Shown here: piece after piece, positions 29,308-37,461 of the stretch | Numbering within the stretch: the first letter of the stretch is position 1 | Layout of the letters: each line of letters opens with the position of its first letter | NCBI RefSeq assembly: GCF_015163075.1 | Contig: NZ_JADDXU010000003.1 | Location: 434,001 to 498,000 of the forward strand | Reading direction: 5' to 3' | From: Streptomyces justiciae | GTDB lineage: Bacteria; Actinomycetota; Actinomycetes; Streptomycetales; Streptomycetaceae | Length of the DNA stretch: 64,000 nt | Notes under the pieces: generated by a model | The model's database searches: none | Told to the model about the DNA's origin: nothing | What the model saw: the letters and a program-made list of their open reading frames with translations, nothing else | Made by a program: the position numbers and the translations under genes

Positions 29308-30596
29308 GCCGCGACCTCCTGCGACAGCTCGACGGTGACGACGGTGATCTGCTCCAGCAGGGCCTCGGCGGTCTCGATCGCCGCCGTGGTGTCCGGACCG
29401 GTGGTCAGCACCTGTCCCGCGCGGTCCCAGTTGCCGCGCAGCTCCCCGAGGACGTCGCCCGGCTTGACGGTGGTCTCGACGTCGATGACGTCAGCCAGCT
29501 GCTTGGCCTCCTCGACGCCCTGCACCTCGACGACCGTGCCGGGGCGGGCGGACAGGAAGCGGGTGGCGGCGGAGCGCCCCGGCACCGGGCGGGCGTCCAG
29601 GGCCGGGATCAGCCCGAACTGCCAGGCCACGATCCACTCCTCGACGTCGATGCCGTAGGCGGCGTTCAGCAGGTCGAAGATGCGGTCGCCGCCCATGCGG
29701 TTGTGACTCTCGATGATCTTCGGGCCGGTGGGGGTGAGCCGCAGCTCGGTGTGGGCGGCGCCGTCCGTGAGGCCGAGGGCGTCCAGGAAGCGGGCGACCG
29801 TGTCCTCGACGCTCCGCTCCTGCTCGGGGGTGAGCCGGGCCGGCAGGGCGTGCCCGAACTCGATGAACCCGTTCTCGCCGCCGGTCAGCTTCTCCGTGAT
29901 CGCGAGGACCACGTGCCGGCCCGCGAAGGAGAACGACTCCACGCTGAACTCCGGGCCGGAGATGTACTGCTCGACGAGGAAGCGCTCGATGTGGAAGAAG
30001 TTCCCCCACTGAAGGTCGGTGCGGGCCCGCAGTGCCTCTACTCCGGCCCACGCGGCGGCGGCCTGCTCGGGCCCGTCGATGCGCTCGACCCCGAGGCTGG
30101 CGGTGGCGTCGGCGGGCTTGAGCACGAACGGGTAGCCGTGCGCGGCGCCGAAGGCGACGAGGTCCTCCGCGTTCGTCACCTCGGCGGCGGCGACCGACAG
30201 GTCCCGGGTGTCCTCCGAGGCGGCCAGCAGCTCACGCATCGCCCGCTTGTCCCGCAGGAGTTCGGCCGTCCGCTCGGTCGTCCCGCCGAGTCCCAGGTGG
30301 TCGCTGATCCGCGCGGCCGGCACCAGACCGGGCTCGGTGATCGACACCACCCGCGTGAAGCCGTACGCGGTGTGCGCGGCCTCGATCAGCGGGCGGGTGG
30401 TCTCCCAGTCGGTGTAGTCGGCGATGATCACGGCCTCGGCGAGCTTCGCCGCCTCCGGCACGAAGTGGTCCTGGTGCTGGATCAGCACGAAACGGATCCC
30501 GAGGGCGGCCGCCTTGCGCAGGGTCTGGATCCGGCCGCCGACGACGAGCAGCGTGGGGTCACCGGTTGATCGCGAGGTCGCTGATTGCTGGGTCAT
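29304..30596 (-). CDS. ATP-grasp ligase 1, first gene of the operon
   Basis: A 430-residue ATP-grasp enzyme, distinct from its neighbour. Seen: the N-terminal domain TLLVVGGRIQTLRKAAALGI, lysine strand PFVLKPADATASLGV, VEQYISGPEFSVESFSFAG, and the metal-binding block HTELRLTPTGPKIIESHNRM. This is the pattern of carnosine-synthase and amino-acid-ligase relatives. I start at the ATG at 30596 (MTQQSAT); no clear ribosome site precedes it, so the mRNA may have a very short leader. It opens the 12-gene minus-strand operon, facing the plus-strand DUF3291 gene across 194 bp. Confidence 0.83.
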   Translation of the reverse strand: MTQQSATSRSTGDPTLLVVGGRIQTLRKAAALGIRFVLIQHQDHFVPEAAKLAEAVIIADYTDWETTRPLIEAAHTAYGFTRVVSITEPGLVPAARISDHLGLGGTTERTAELLRDKRAMRELLAASEDTRDLSVAAAEVTNAEDLVAFGAAHGYPFVLKPADATASLGVERIDGPEQAAAAWAGVEALRARTDLQWGNFFHIERFLVEQYISGPEFSVESFSFAGRHVVLAITEKLTGGENGFIEFGHALPARLTPEQERSVEDTVARFLDALGLTDGAAHTELRLTPTGPKIIESHNRMGGDRIFDLLNAAYGIDVEEWIVAWQFGLIPALDARPVPGRSAATRFLSARPGTVVEVQGVEEAKQLADVIDVETTVKPGDVLGELRGNWDRAGQVLTTGPDTTAAIETAEALLEQITVVTVELSQEVAA

Positions 30597-30643
30597 GGCG
30601 AAAACTCTGGTCCATGAATTCCGCCGGGAAAATACTTTCCAGG

Positions 30644-30728
30644 TGGCACAAGAATGCCCGGCACAATTGATCCAGCAGGCCACCGGAAAAGCCCCCCTGG
30701 CACGTTTGTGCCACGCACTTTGGTGCCC
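30644..30728. promoter_or_regulatory. Divergent cluster promoter with three TGGCAC-N4-GTGCCA-type sites
   Basis: One perfect palindrome, TGGCAC-GTTT-GTGCCA (30698-30713), is flanked by imperfect copies TGGCAC-AAGA-ATGCCC (30644-30659) and ACGCAC-TTTG-GTGCCC (30713-30728). All keep the 6-4-6 layout. They lie between the operon start at 30596 and the DUF3291 start at 30791. The perfect form recurs at 15421-15436 upstream of the HTH regulator gene. Confidence 0.55.
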
Positions 30729-30790
30729 GCCCGTTCCCCTTCCTACGCCGCTGCCGCACCGGGAACATCGAGGTCATGCCAAGGATCGCC

Positions 30791-31327
30791 ATGACTACGT
30801 TCGCCGTGCTCAAGCAGCCGTATCCGCACCTGTCGAACGACGACTTCAACGCACTCGAACCACTGGTTTTCGGCGCCTCGGAAACCAGCCCCGGCTTCAT
30901 CGCCCGCGCCACCGCGATCGACGTCGTCGACACCAAGTGGACGAATTTCGGCCGGGACTACGGCGACTGGGGGTTCTTCGACGCGCCCGCCTTCTACACC
31001 GGCGGCCGCACCGACGACACCGACACCCGCGCCTCCACCCTCTCGCTGTGGACCGACCTCGCCTCCGTGAAGGCGTACGCGTACGGCGGTCTGCACCGGC
31101 AGGCGCTGCGCGACCGCCGCCGCTGGTTCGCCCAGATCCCCCACAAGCTGTACGCGGCCTGGTGGGTGGCCGACACCGAGATCCCCACCTGGACCGAGGC
31201 CTGCCGGCGCCTCGAGCACCTGGACACGCACGGTCCCAGCGCGCACGCCTTCGACTTCAGGCAGCCCTTCGACCCCGAGGGCCGCCCCGTGTCCTCGTCC
31301 TCCGCCCCCGAGGTGACCCATGTCTAA
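30791..31327 (+). CDS. DUF3291-family protein
   Basis: A 178-residue protein with the DUF3291 pattern, a small alpha/beta ferredoxin-like barrel related to antibiotic-monooxygenase folds. Family blocks visible: SLWTDLASVKAYAYGGLHRQAL, RDRRRWFAQIPHKLYAAWWV and PTWTEACRRLEHLDTHGP. The function of the family is unknown. AAGGA lies 5 nt before the ATG at 30791; an ATG at 30776 is less well placed. It heads the divergent plus-strand unit and overlaps the first MFS gene by 8 bp, so it is tied to the cluster by both promoter and translation. Confidence 0.78.
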   Translation: MTTFAVLKQPYPHLSNDDFNALEPLVFGASETSPGFIARATAIDVVDTKWTNFGRDYGDWGFFDAPAFYTGGRTDDTDTRASTLSLWTDLASVKAYAYGGLHRQALRDRRRWFAQIPHKLYAAWWVADTEIPTWTEACRRLEHLDTHGPSAHAFDFRQPFDPEGRPVSSSSAPEVTHV

Positions 31328-32600
31328 GCCCAACGTCCGGGCTCTGCTGCTGGTGCTGAGCGCCGCGGCCTTCCTGCTGACCCTCGCCGGTTCGGCGCTG
31401 AAGAACACCGTCCAGGTCTACTTCGTGCCGATGGCCGACACCTTCGGCGGCTCGCGCGGCGCCCTCGCCTGGGCGACCACGCTCTTCGCCGTCACCGTCG
31501 CCGTGGCCTCCCCGCTGGTCGGCGCGATCGCCGACCGCATCGGCGGCGCCGCCACCCTCGCCGTCGGCACCGCCCTGTCCGGCGCGGCCCTCGTCGGCTG
31601 CGCGCTTGCCGGCCGGCTGTGGCTGTTCGTCGCGGTGTACGCCGTCGTCGCCGCGCTCGCCTCGACGATGCTGTCGTACGTCCCGCTCGGCGTCCTCGTC
31701 GACGAGCTCTTCCGCGACGGCCGCAAGGGCCTGATGTACGCGCTGCTCACCAACGGCGCGGCCGTCGGCTTCGTCGTCCTGGTGCCGCTGTGGTCCTGGC
31801 TCGGCACCTGGGCGAGCTGGGAGAACGTGCTGCTCGTGGTCGGCCTGGTCTTCCTGTTCGTGCTGGCGCCGGTCGCGCTGCTGGTGGCGCGGGCGTCGGG
31901 CAAGGTGACGTCGGCGGACGCGGAAGCCGCCGTGCCGGACGAGTCGCCGGTCCGGCTGTCCTTCGCCGAGCGGTTCCGGCTCACCACCCGCAACGCTGAC
32001 CTGCGCCGGCTCGCGCTCGCCATGTTCGCCTGCGGCGCCACGATGGCCTTCATCGACGTGCACTTCATCCCGCTGATGCACGACCACGGCCTGGGCCACA
32101 CCGTCTCCTCCACCGCCGTCGCCCTGCTCGGCGTCTTCGAGATCGCCGGCGGACTGCTCGCGGGCTGGCTGTGCGACCGGGGCCGGATCAAGGCGGTGCT
32201 GCTGAGCGCGTACGCGGTGCGCGGGGTGGCGATGCTGCTGGTCGCCCTCACGCCGACCGGCACGGTCGCGATCGCCTTCGGCATCGTCTTCGGCATCAGC
32301 TACCTGGCCACGGTCATCGCCACCACCATGTGGGCGGCCCGGGTCCTGCCCGTCGAGGTGCGCGGCTTCGGCATGGGCCTGGTGTGGACGGTCCACGCCC
32401 TCGGCACCGCCCTCACCAGCGAGGTCGGCGCCCTGATGGCCGACTCGACGCACAGCTACACCCCGGTCACCCTCGGCTGCGCGGCCCTCGCGGCGGCGGC
32501 CTGCGTCCTGGTCCTGGCCAGCCGCGTACCCCCGACGGACACCACGGCGGCGCCCGAAGCCCCGCTGGAGGAAAAGGAGCTGGCCCCGGCAGCCGGCTGA
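31320..32600 (+). CDS. MFS transporter, probable product exporter 1
   Basis: A 426-residue, 12-segment major facilitator protein starting MSKPNVRALLLVLSAAAFLL. The MFS loop signature between segments 2 and 3 is present as GAIADRIGGAATLAVG, and a second copy as GWLCDRGRIKAVLLS. It resembles oxalate/formate-antiporter and monocarboxylate-like MFS proteins, and ends in a short charged tail. It overlaps the DUF3291 stop by 8 bp. The likely role is export of the cluster product or import of a precursor. Confidence 0.85.
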   Translation: MSKPNVRALLLVLSAAAFLLTLAGSALKNTVQVYFVPMADTFGGSRGALAWATTLFAVTVAVASPLVGAIADRIGGAATLAVGTALSGAALVGCALAGRLWLFVAVYAVVAALASTMLSYVPLGVLVDELFRDGRKGLMYALLTNGAAVGFVVLVPLWSWLGTWASWENVLLVVGLVFLFVLAPVALLVARASGKVTSADAEAAVPDESPVRLSFAERFRLTTRNADLRRLALAMFACGATMAFIDVHFIPLMHDHGLGHTVSSTAVALLGVFEIAGGLLAGWLCDRGRIKAVLLSAYAVRGVAMLLVALTPTGTVAIAFGIVFGISYLATVIATTMWAARVLPVEVRGFGMGLVWTVHALGTALTSEVGALMADSTHSYTPVTLGCAALAAAACVLVLASRVPPTDTTAAPEAPLEEKELAPAAG

Positions 32601-32608
32601 CGCCCAAG

Positions 32609-32692
32609 CCCAGGTGATTGGTGAGTTTGTGTCACCTGGGTGCCGTAAAACCGCAGGTCGCCGTCGCCCGGCGTGAAACAAAGTCACCAATC
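32609..32692 (+). promoter_or_regulatory. Leader with hairpin and a possible pseudoknot
   Basis: A perfect 9-bp stem (32609-32617 with 32632-32640, arm CCCAGGTGA) encloses a 14-nt loop. Nucleotides 32616-32624 (GATTGGTGA), mostly in that loop, are exactly complementary to 32684-32692 (TCACCAATC), just before AAGG of the next gene. This allows a pseudoknot or two exclusive folds. A simple terminator of the upstream transporter, or a protein operator, is the alternative. Confidence 0.4.
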
Positions 32693-32711
32693 CCCCAAGG
32701 ACCAGCCCGCC

Positions 32712-32978
32712 ATGTATGAGCCCCGTACTCGTCAGTTCCTTCTGGTGATGACCACCGCCGCCTTCCTGCTCACCTTCATCGGAGCGGGACTGAAGATCAC
32801 CCTCGAGGCCTACGTCGTGCCCATGGGTGAGACCACCGAAGGCGCCGGTGCCTTCCTCGACGGCGCGGCCACGTTCTTCGCCGTCACCACCGCCGCCGCC
32901 TACGCCCTGCTGGTCTGCGTGCTGGTGGCGGCGCGGCGCGTACCGGCGGCCGACGCCCCTTCCGACCTCCCCTCCTGA
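32712..32978 (+). pseudogene. Internally deleted MFS remnant, 88 residues
   Basis: The 88-residue frame matches two ends of the neighbouring transporter at 31320. Its first part (FLLVMTTAAFLLTFIGAGLK, then VVPMGETTEGAG and FFAVTTAAA) parallels FLLTLAGSALK, FVPMADTFGGSRG and LFAVTVAVA of segment 1 and the start of segment 2. It then jumps to a piece like the last segment and tail (LLVCVLVAARRVPAADAP versus CVLVLASRVPPTD). The middle ten segments are missing. It keeps an open frame and an AAGGA 10 nt before the ATG, so a short two-helix protein could still be made. Confidence 0.65.
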
Positions 32979-32991
32979 AGGAGCCCCACCC

Positions 32992-34233
32992 ATGGCGGAC
33001 ACCGCCCCCCTTCACCAGCGCCTGCGCCAACTGCCGCGCAGCGCCTGGGTGATCTTCGCGGGGATGTTCCTGATCAAGTTCGGGAACTTCCTCAACGTCT
33101 TCCTCGTGCTCTTCCTCGTCTCCCGCGGCTACTCCACCGCACAGGCGGGCCTCGCGGTCGCCGCGGTCGGCCTCGGCACCTTCGTCGGCAACATGATCGG
33201 TGGCACGGTCGCCGACAGGTTCGGCCGCCGCAGCGCCATCGCGGTGTCGATGTTCGGCTCGGCTGCGGCCACCGCCGCGGTCCCCTTCACGGACGGCCTG
33301 GTCACCACGACCGCCCTGGTCTGCCTGGTCGGCGTCTTCGCCCAGCTGTACCGCCCGGCGGCCGGCGCGCTCCTCGTCGACGTCGTCGACGGCGAGCAGC
33401 GGGTCATGGCGTTCGCGGTGCTCCGCCTCGCCGTCAACGTCGGCATGGCGGTCGGCCCGCTGGTCGGCGGTCTGCTCAGCGGCCACTCCTACACGTACGT
33501 CTTCGCGGGCGACGCCCTGTTCTCCGTCGCCTTCGGCACCCTGGCCCTGCTGCTCCTGCCGGCCGGCCGCCCGGCACAGGCCCCGGTCACCGCCTCCGAG
33601 GCGGCGGGCAAGGGCGGCTACCGCGAGGTCTTCACCGACCGCCCGTACGTGCTGTTCCTGCTGTCGATGGTCGCCGCGACCTTCGTCTACGGCCAGACGA
33701 CTGCGACGCTCCCCCTGCACGTCACCGACGCCGGCTTCTCCAACACCGTCTACGGCCTGCTCCTCGGGCTGAACGCCCTGCTGTGCGTGGTCATCGAGCT
33801 GCCCCTCACCCGGCACACCGAGCGCCGCGACCCGCGCCGCGTCATCGCCCTCGGCCTGCTGCTGCTCGGCGCCGGCATGGGGCTGACGGGCGCGATGAAC
33901 GCGGTGTGGCTGCTGGCCCTGACGGTCGTCCTGTGGACGGTCGCCGAGACCATCTACACCCCGATCGCCAACGCCTACCCGGCCGAGTTCTCCCCGGCCC
34001 ACCTGCGTGGCCGCTACCAGGGCGCCGAAGGCCTCGCCCACACCCTCGGCGGCACCCTCGGCCCGGCCGTCGGCGGCCTCCTCTACGGCATCAACGCCCC
34101 GCTGCACTGGACCGTCTGTGCCGCCGTCGCCGTCCTCGGCGCGGTCCTGGTGCTGGGCGCCAAGCCCGGCGTACGGCAGACGGAGACTCCGGCGGCCCAG
34201 ACGCCCGAGCCCGTGTCCGCCACCACCAACTGA
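32992..34233 (+). CDS. MFS transporter, probable product exporter 2
   Basis: A 413-residue 12-segment MFS drug-exporter-like protein. Segment 1 is VIFAGMFLIKFGNFLNVFLV, and the segment 2-3 loop signature is GGTVADRFGRRSAIAVS. AAGGAG lies 8 nt upstream of the ATG at 32992, 13 bp after the remnant's stop. The DinB gene follows after 37 bp. Two intact exporters plus a remnant suggest transporter duplication inside the cluster. Confidence 0.87.
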   Translation: MADTAPLHQRLRQLPRSAWVIFAGMFLIKFGNFLNVFLVLFLVSRGYSTAQAGLAVAAVGLGTFVGNMIGGTVADRFGRRSAIAVSMFGSAAATAAVPFTDGLVTTTALVCLVGVFAQLYRPAAGALLVDVVDGEQRVMAFAVLRLAVNVGMAVGPLVGGLLSGHSYTYVFAGDALFSVAFGTLALLLLPAGRPAQAPVTASEAAGKGGYREVFTDRPYVLFLLSMVAATFVYGQTTATLPLHVTDAGFSNTVYGLLLGLNALLCVVIELPLTRHTERRDPRRVIALGLLLLGAGMGLTGAMNAVWLLALTVVLWTVAETIYTPIANAYPAEFSPAHLRGRYQGAEGLAHTLGGTLGPAVGGLLYGINAPLHWTVCAAVAVLGAVLVLGAKPGVRQTETPAAQTPEPVSATTN

Positions 34234-34270
34234 TCCGCACCACCCGTCACTTCACACCAGAGAGACCCCG

Positions 34271-34873
34271 ATGACCGTCAGCAGCACCGAAGTTCCCCGC
34301 ATTGACATCCCCTCCGCGACCGAGGACCCGGCGGCATACGTCACCGCGCTCCTCGAAGTCGCCGCCGAGCGCGACCCGTTCGACGTCCTCGCCAAGACCC
34401 CGGTGTGGGCCGCGCGGCTCTTCGCGGACCTGCCGACCGAGCTCGCCGAGACGGTCCCGGAGGAGGGGGAGTGGCCGGCCGCGTTCACCGTCGGGCACCT
34501 CTTCGACGTCGACATCGTCTACGGCTTCCGCTGGCGCCTGGTCGCCACCGAGGACGCCCCGGTCTACCCCGGCTACGACGAGGAGAAGTGGGCCCCGCTG
34601 CCCCGCCTCCCGTTCCGCCAGATGCTCGACGCCTGGACCGGCCTGCGCGCCTCCAACGTGGCCCTGCTCGCGGCCCTGCCGCCCGAGGACTGGCAGCGCA
34701 CCGGCCACCACGGCGAGCAGGGCGGCGAGACCATGGAGGTCATGATCAAGAAGGTGGTCGGCCACGACATCGCCCACATCAACCAGATCTACCGCGCGAT
34801 CCGCCTGGTCCGTCAGGCGGCCGGCCTGGACGTGGCGGAACTGGACGCGACCTACCTGTCGCTGGGCCTGTAA
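34271..34873 (+). CDS. DinB-fold protein
   Basis: A 200-residue four-helix DinB/YfiT-fold protein. Candidate metal histidines are in FTVGHLFDVD and HDIAHINQI (HxxxH). Members include thiol (mycothiol or bacillithiol) transferases and metal-dependent hydrolases; this one is unassigned. The ATG at 34271 begins MTVSSTEVPRID; an upstream in-frame extension overlaps the MFS gene and is unlikely. It is the last gene of the plus-strand unit before a strong terminator, so it may protect against or modify a reactive N-N or N-oxy intermediate. Confidence 0.78.
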   Translation: MTVSSTEVPRIDIPSATEDPAAYVTALLEVAAERDPFDVLAKTPVWAARLFADLPTELAETVPEEGEWPAAFTVGHLFDVDIVYGFRWRLVATEDAPVYPGYDEEKWAPLPRLPFRQMLDAWTGLRASNVALLAALPPEDWQRTGHHGEQGGETMEVMIKKVVGHDIAHINQIYRAIRLVRQAAGLDVAELDATYLSLGL

Positions 34874-34888
34874 GGGGCCACCGCGCAA

Positions 34889-34922
34889 AGGGCGCCCGGG
34901 ACTTGACCGTCCCGGGCGCCCT
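34889..34922. terminator. Bidirectional terminator closing the cluster
   Basis: A perfect 14-bp stem (34889-34902 with 34909-34922) and 6-nt loop sit between the convergent DinB and dioxygenase genes, 15 bp from each stop. Confidence 0.85.
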
Positions 34923-34937
34923 GTCATCCGCGCGGTG

Positions 34938-35873
34938 TCACATGGTGGTGTTGTCGTTCTCCGCGTCCGGGTCGACGCCCATGGTGATGGAGCCGACGAC
35001 GCCCTTGGCGATGTGCTTCTTGTCGTACTTCAGCTTGAGGAGACCGCCCGCGGTGCCGCTCTGGTCGTAGATGGTGTCCTCGGTGAGCGTGGTGCGGGTG
35101 GTGGTGCTGGTGGAGTACGGCTCGACCTCGGCGGAGGCGAGCACGGACTCCTCGGAGAAGAAGAACTGGCCGGTGTGGCAGGTGTTGCCGCCCTCGTAAC
35201 CGGCGTCCGTCCACTCGCCGTTGACGTGCACCTTCGTGTGGATGTGCACGCAGCGGCCCTGGTACCAGCCGGGGAAGATGGTCTTGAAGGTGACCTTGCC
35301 GTGCTTGTCCGTCTTCCAGGTACCGCGCAGATAGCGCTCGTCGTCGGTGGGCTCCTCGTGGATGGAGCCGCCGGTGCCACCGGAGGGCGCGCCGGACGGC
35401 GGCTCACCGGTGGGCGTGGCGCCGTCGCTGGGGGCGTCGGTCGGCATGCCGCCACCGCCACCGCCGGACGACATGCTCTCGTACCCCGAGTAGATGCCCA
35501 GCGCGTCGCAGTGCCAGATGTCCACGGCCGCGTTCGCGATCGGCTTGCACGTCTCGGCGTCGATCACCTTGAGGTTCAGGACGAGCGGGATGCCCTCCTT
35601 GTCCTCGGTGATGTCCCGGCGGATCTTGTCGGCGTCGATGTAGTACGGCCCCTCGGTGGTCTCCGAGGTCAGCTTGTAGCACGTCTCGGCGGCGGAACCG
35701 GTGCTGCTCGCGGAGGCGGAGGCGCTGTCCGTGGTCTCGTCGGCGAACGCACCCGAGGCGAGCGCCGCGCCCGCCCCCACCGCGACGGCGGCACCCGCAC
35801 CCGCCACGACGACCTTGCGCCGCGTCAGATCCCGCCTGTGCTTCGGTTCGTTGCCCTGCTGGTTTCCCGTCAT
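34938..35873 (-). CDS. Tat-exported intradiol ring-cleavage dioxygenase-like protein 1
   Basis: A 311-residue protein of the secreted intradiol dioxygenase group (non-haem Fe(III), catechol-type substrates). The twin-arginine signal is DLTRRKVVVAGAGAAVAVGA. The iron ligands are recognisable as Tyr in LGIYSGYE and Tyr/His/His in FPGWYQGRCVHIHTKVHV, with the start motif TEGPYYIDADKIRRDI. A Gly/Pro/Ser/Thr-rich insert of about 40 residues separates SGYE from RYLRGTW. The ATG at 35873 is used; a GTG two codons upstream is possible. A close paralogue lies at 37462-38340. Confidence 0.85.
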   Translation of the reverse strand: MTGNQQGNEPKHRRDLTRRKVVVAGAGAAVAVGAGAALASGAFADETTDSASASASSTGSAAETCYKLTSETTEGPYYIDADKIRRDITEDKEGIPLVLNLKVIDAETCKPIANAAVDIWHCDALGIYSGYESMSSGGGGGGMPTDAPSDGATPTGEPPSGAPSGGTGGSIHEEPTDDERYLRGTWKTDKHGKVTFKTIFPGWYQGRCVHIHTKVHVNGEWTDAGYEGGNTCHTGQFFFSEESVLASAEVEPYSTSTTTRTTLTEDTIYDQSGTAGGLLKLKYDKKHIAKGVVGSITMGVDPDAENDNTTM

Positions 35874-35943
35874 GGGCACCGAAGTTAGGTAAGAAGACTG
35901 GGAGGGCCACAGGCGAGAGCTGTGACCCCCTCACAGGGAAACA

Positions 35944-35962
35944 CCAGGTGAGCCTTGCCTTA
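35944..35962 (-). promoter_or_regulatory. Iron-box-like sequence upstream of dioxygenase 1
   Basis: CCAGGTGAGCCTTGCCTTA matches the DmdR/DtxR iron box consensus at 12 of 19 positions, including the AGGT and CCT half-sites. It lies 71 bp upstream of the dioxygenase ATG and touches the stop of the MFS gene. Confidence 0.3.
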
Positions 35963-37282
35963 CTTGGGAGTCGGTCCCGCTACGACGGTGGCGCCGACCG
36001 TCCCCGCGGTCGCGTCCGCGGCCCGCGCACCGCGGAGGTAGCGCGCCGCGACCACCGCGAGGAGCGACGCCGCCGACAGCGTGTAGAGGCCGCCGTTGGT
36101 GCTGCCGGTCGTGTCCTTGAGATAGCCGAAGAGGAAGGGCGAGACGAACCCGCCGAGATTTCCTATGGAGTTGATCAGTGCCAGCCCCGGCGCGGCGATC
36201 CTGAGATCGAGGCCGGACTGTGCCATCGGCCAGAACAACGTGGCCGCGCACTTGGAGCCGACCCCGGCGAGCGTGACGGCGGCGAGCCCGAACCACGGCG
36301 AGCCGAGCGTGGCGAGGAACGTGCCGATCGCGGCGAGGACGAGCGTGACCGCCAGATAGGGGCGCCGGTCGGGTGCCCGGTCGGTGAAGTGGCTCATCGC
36401 GTACATGGCGATCATCGAGCACACCGCCGGGATCGCCGACAGCAGCCCGACCTCGAAGGACGACAGCCCGCCGATCTCCTCGATGAGGCTCGGCAGCCAG
36501 AACGTGATCGCGTACCCGGTGAGCGTCATCGCGAAGAACGCCCCGGTGAGCAGGGCGACCTGGGGGTGGAGGACGAGCCGGAGCCGGGAGGTGCGCGGGG
36601 CCCGGCTGCGGACGTCCTCGTCGCGGGCGACCGCCGCGCGCAGCGCCGCCTTCTCGTCGGCGGCGAGCCAGCGCGCGTCCTCGATGCGGGAGACGAGGAA
36701 GAACCCGGCGACGATCCCGACGACGACCGAGAAGACGCCCTCCAGAGCGAACATCCACCGCCAGCCGGCGATCCCGTGCGCCCCGTGCAGCTCCAGCAGC
36801 GCCCCGGTGATCGGCCCGGTCACGATGCCGGCCGCGGCCGACCCGCCCAGGAAGATCGCGCCGGCCCGCCCGCGATGGGCGTCGGGCAGCCACTGGGTCA
36901 TGTAGAGCATGGCGCCGGGGAAGAACCCGGCCTCCGCGACGCCCAGCAGGAAGCGCAGGACGTAGAACATCGTGACGTTGTGGATGAAGCACATCGCCAC
37001 GATCACCAGCCCCCAGGTGATCATGATCCGGGTCAGCCAGACCCGGGCCCCGAAGCGTTCGAGGAGCATGTTGCTGGGCACCTCGAACAGGGCGTACCCG
37101 ATGAAGAACAGGCCCGCGCCGAGCCCGTAGGCGGTGGCGCTGACCCCGACATCGGCCTGTAGCTCGTCCTGGACGAACCCGATGTTCGTCCGGTCCAGAT
37201 TGTTGACCAGCAGCATCAGCACCAGCAGCGGCATCATCCGGCGGAGGAACTTGCCGACGGCGCGGCTCTCGGGTTCTGACAT
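35960..37282 (-). CDS. MFS transporter, anion:cation symporter family (aromatic or sugar acid permease type)
   Basis: A 440-residue, 12-segment permease. The N-terminus RMMPLLVLMLLVNNLDRTNIGF with the conserved D-R-x-N and the VPSNMLLERFGARVWLTR loop are diagnostic of the anion:cation symporter family (phthalate, 4-hydroxyphenylacetate and hexuronate permeases). GGGAG precedes the ATG at 37282. It lies between two dioxygenase-like genes on the same strand, suggesting uptake of an aromatic or organic acid. Confidence 0.85.
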   Translation of the reverse strand: MSEPESRAVGKFLRRMMPLLVLMLLVNNLDRTNIGFVQDELQADVGVSATAYGLGAGLFFIGYALFEVPSNMLLERFGARVWLTRIMITWGLVIVAMCFIHNVTMFYVLRFLLGVAEAGFFPGAMLYMTQWLPDAHRGRAGAIFLGGSAAAGIVTGPITGALLELHGAHGIAGWRWMFALEGVFSVVVGIVAGFFLVSRIEDARWLAADEKAALRAAVARDEDVRSRAPRTSRLRLVLHPQVALLTGAFFAMTLTGYAITFWLPSLIEEIGGLSSFEVGLLSAIPAVCSMIAMYAMSHFTDRAPDRRPYLAVTLVLAAIGTFLATLGSPWFGLAAVTLAGVGSKCAATLFWPMAQSGLDLRIAAPGLALINSIGNLGGFVSPFLFGYLKDTTGSTNGGLYTLSAASLLAVVAARYLRGARAADATAGTVGATVVAGPTPK

Positions 37283-37300
37283 CGTTGTCTCCCACGATGG

Positions 37301-37404
37301 TTGTACACATACATGAACTGCCTTCACGTATCTGCGCGACCTTACGAAGGGCGACAGTGCGGGTCAATGGGTTGTTCAGACGTCCACATGTATGGACACA
37401 ATGA
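37301..37404. promoter_or_regulatory. ATGTAT-type operator pair upstream of the permease
   Basis: Two related elements lie upstream of the permease start: TTGTACACATACATGAAC near 37302-37319, and GTCCACATGTATGGAC (inverted repeat GTCCA-N6-TGGAC) near 37380-37395. Both contain CATACATG or its complement, the style of GntR/FadR-type operators. No regulator gene is adjacent. Confidence 0.4.
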
Positions 37405-37461
37405 GGAGAGCCCCGCCCCCTCACGGCCGCAGACGGGCCGGGGAAGCGGGGCCCGGTCGGC

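Noticed and set aside
30644..30728. TGGCAC...GC spacing resembling a sigma-54 -24/-12 promoter
   Set aside because: Streptomyces lack sigma-54, and the sequence is better explained as a 6-4-6 palindrome present three times.
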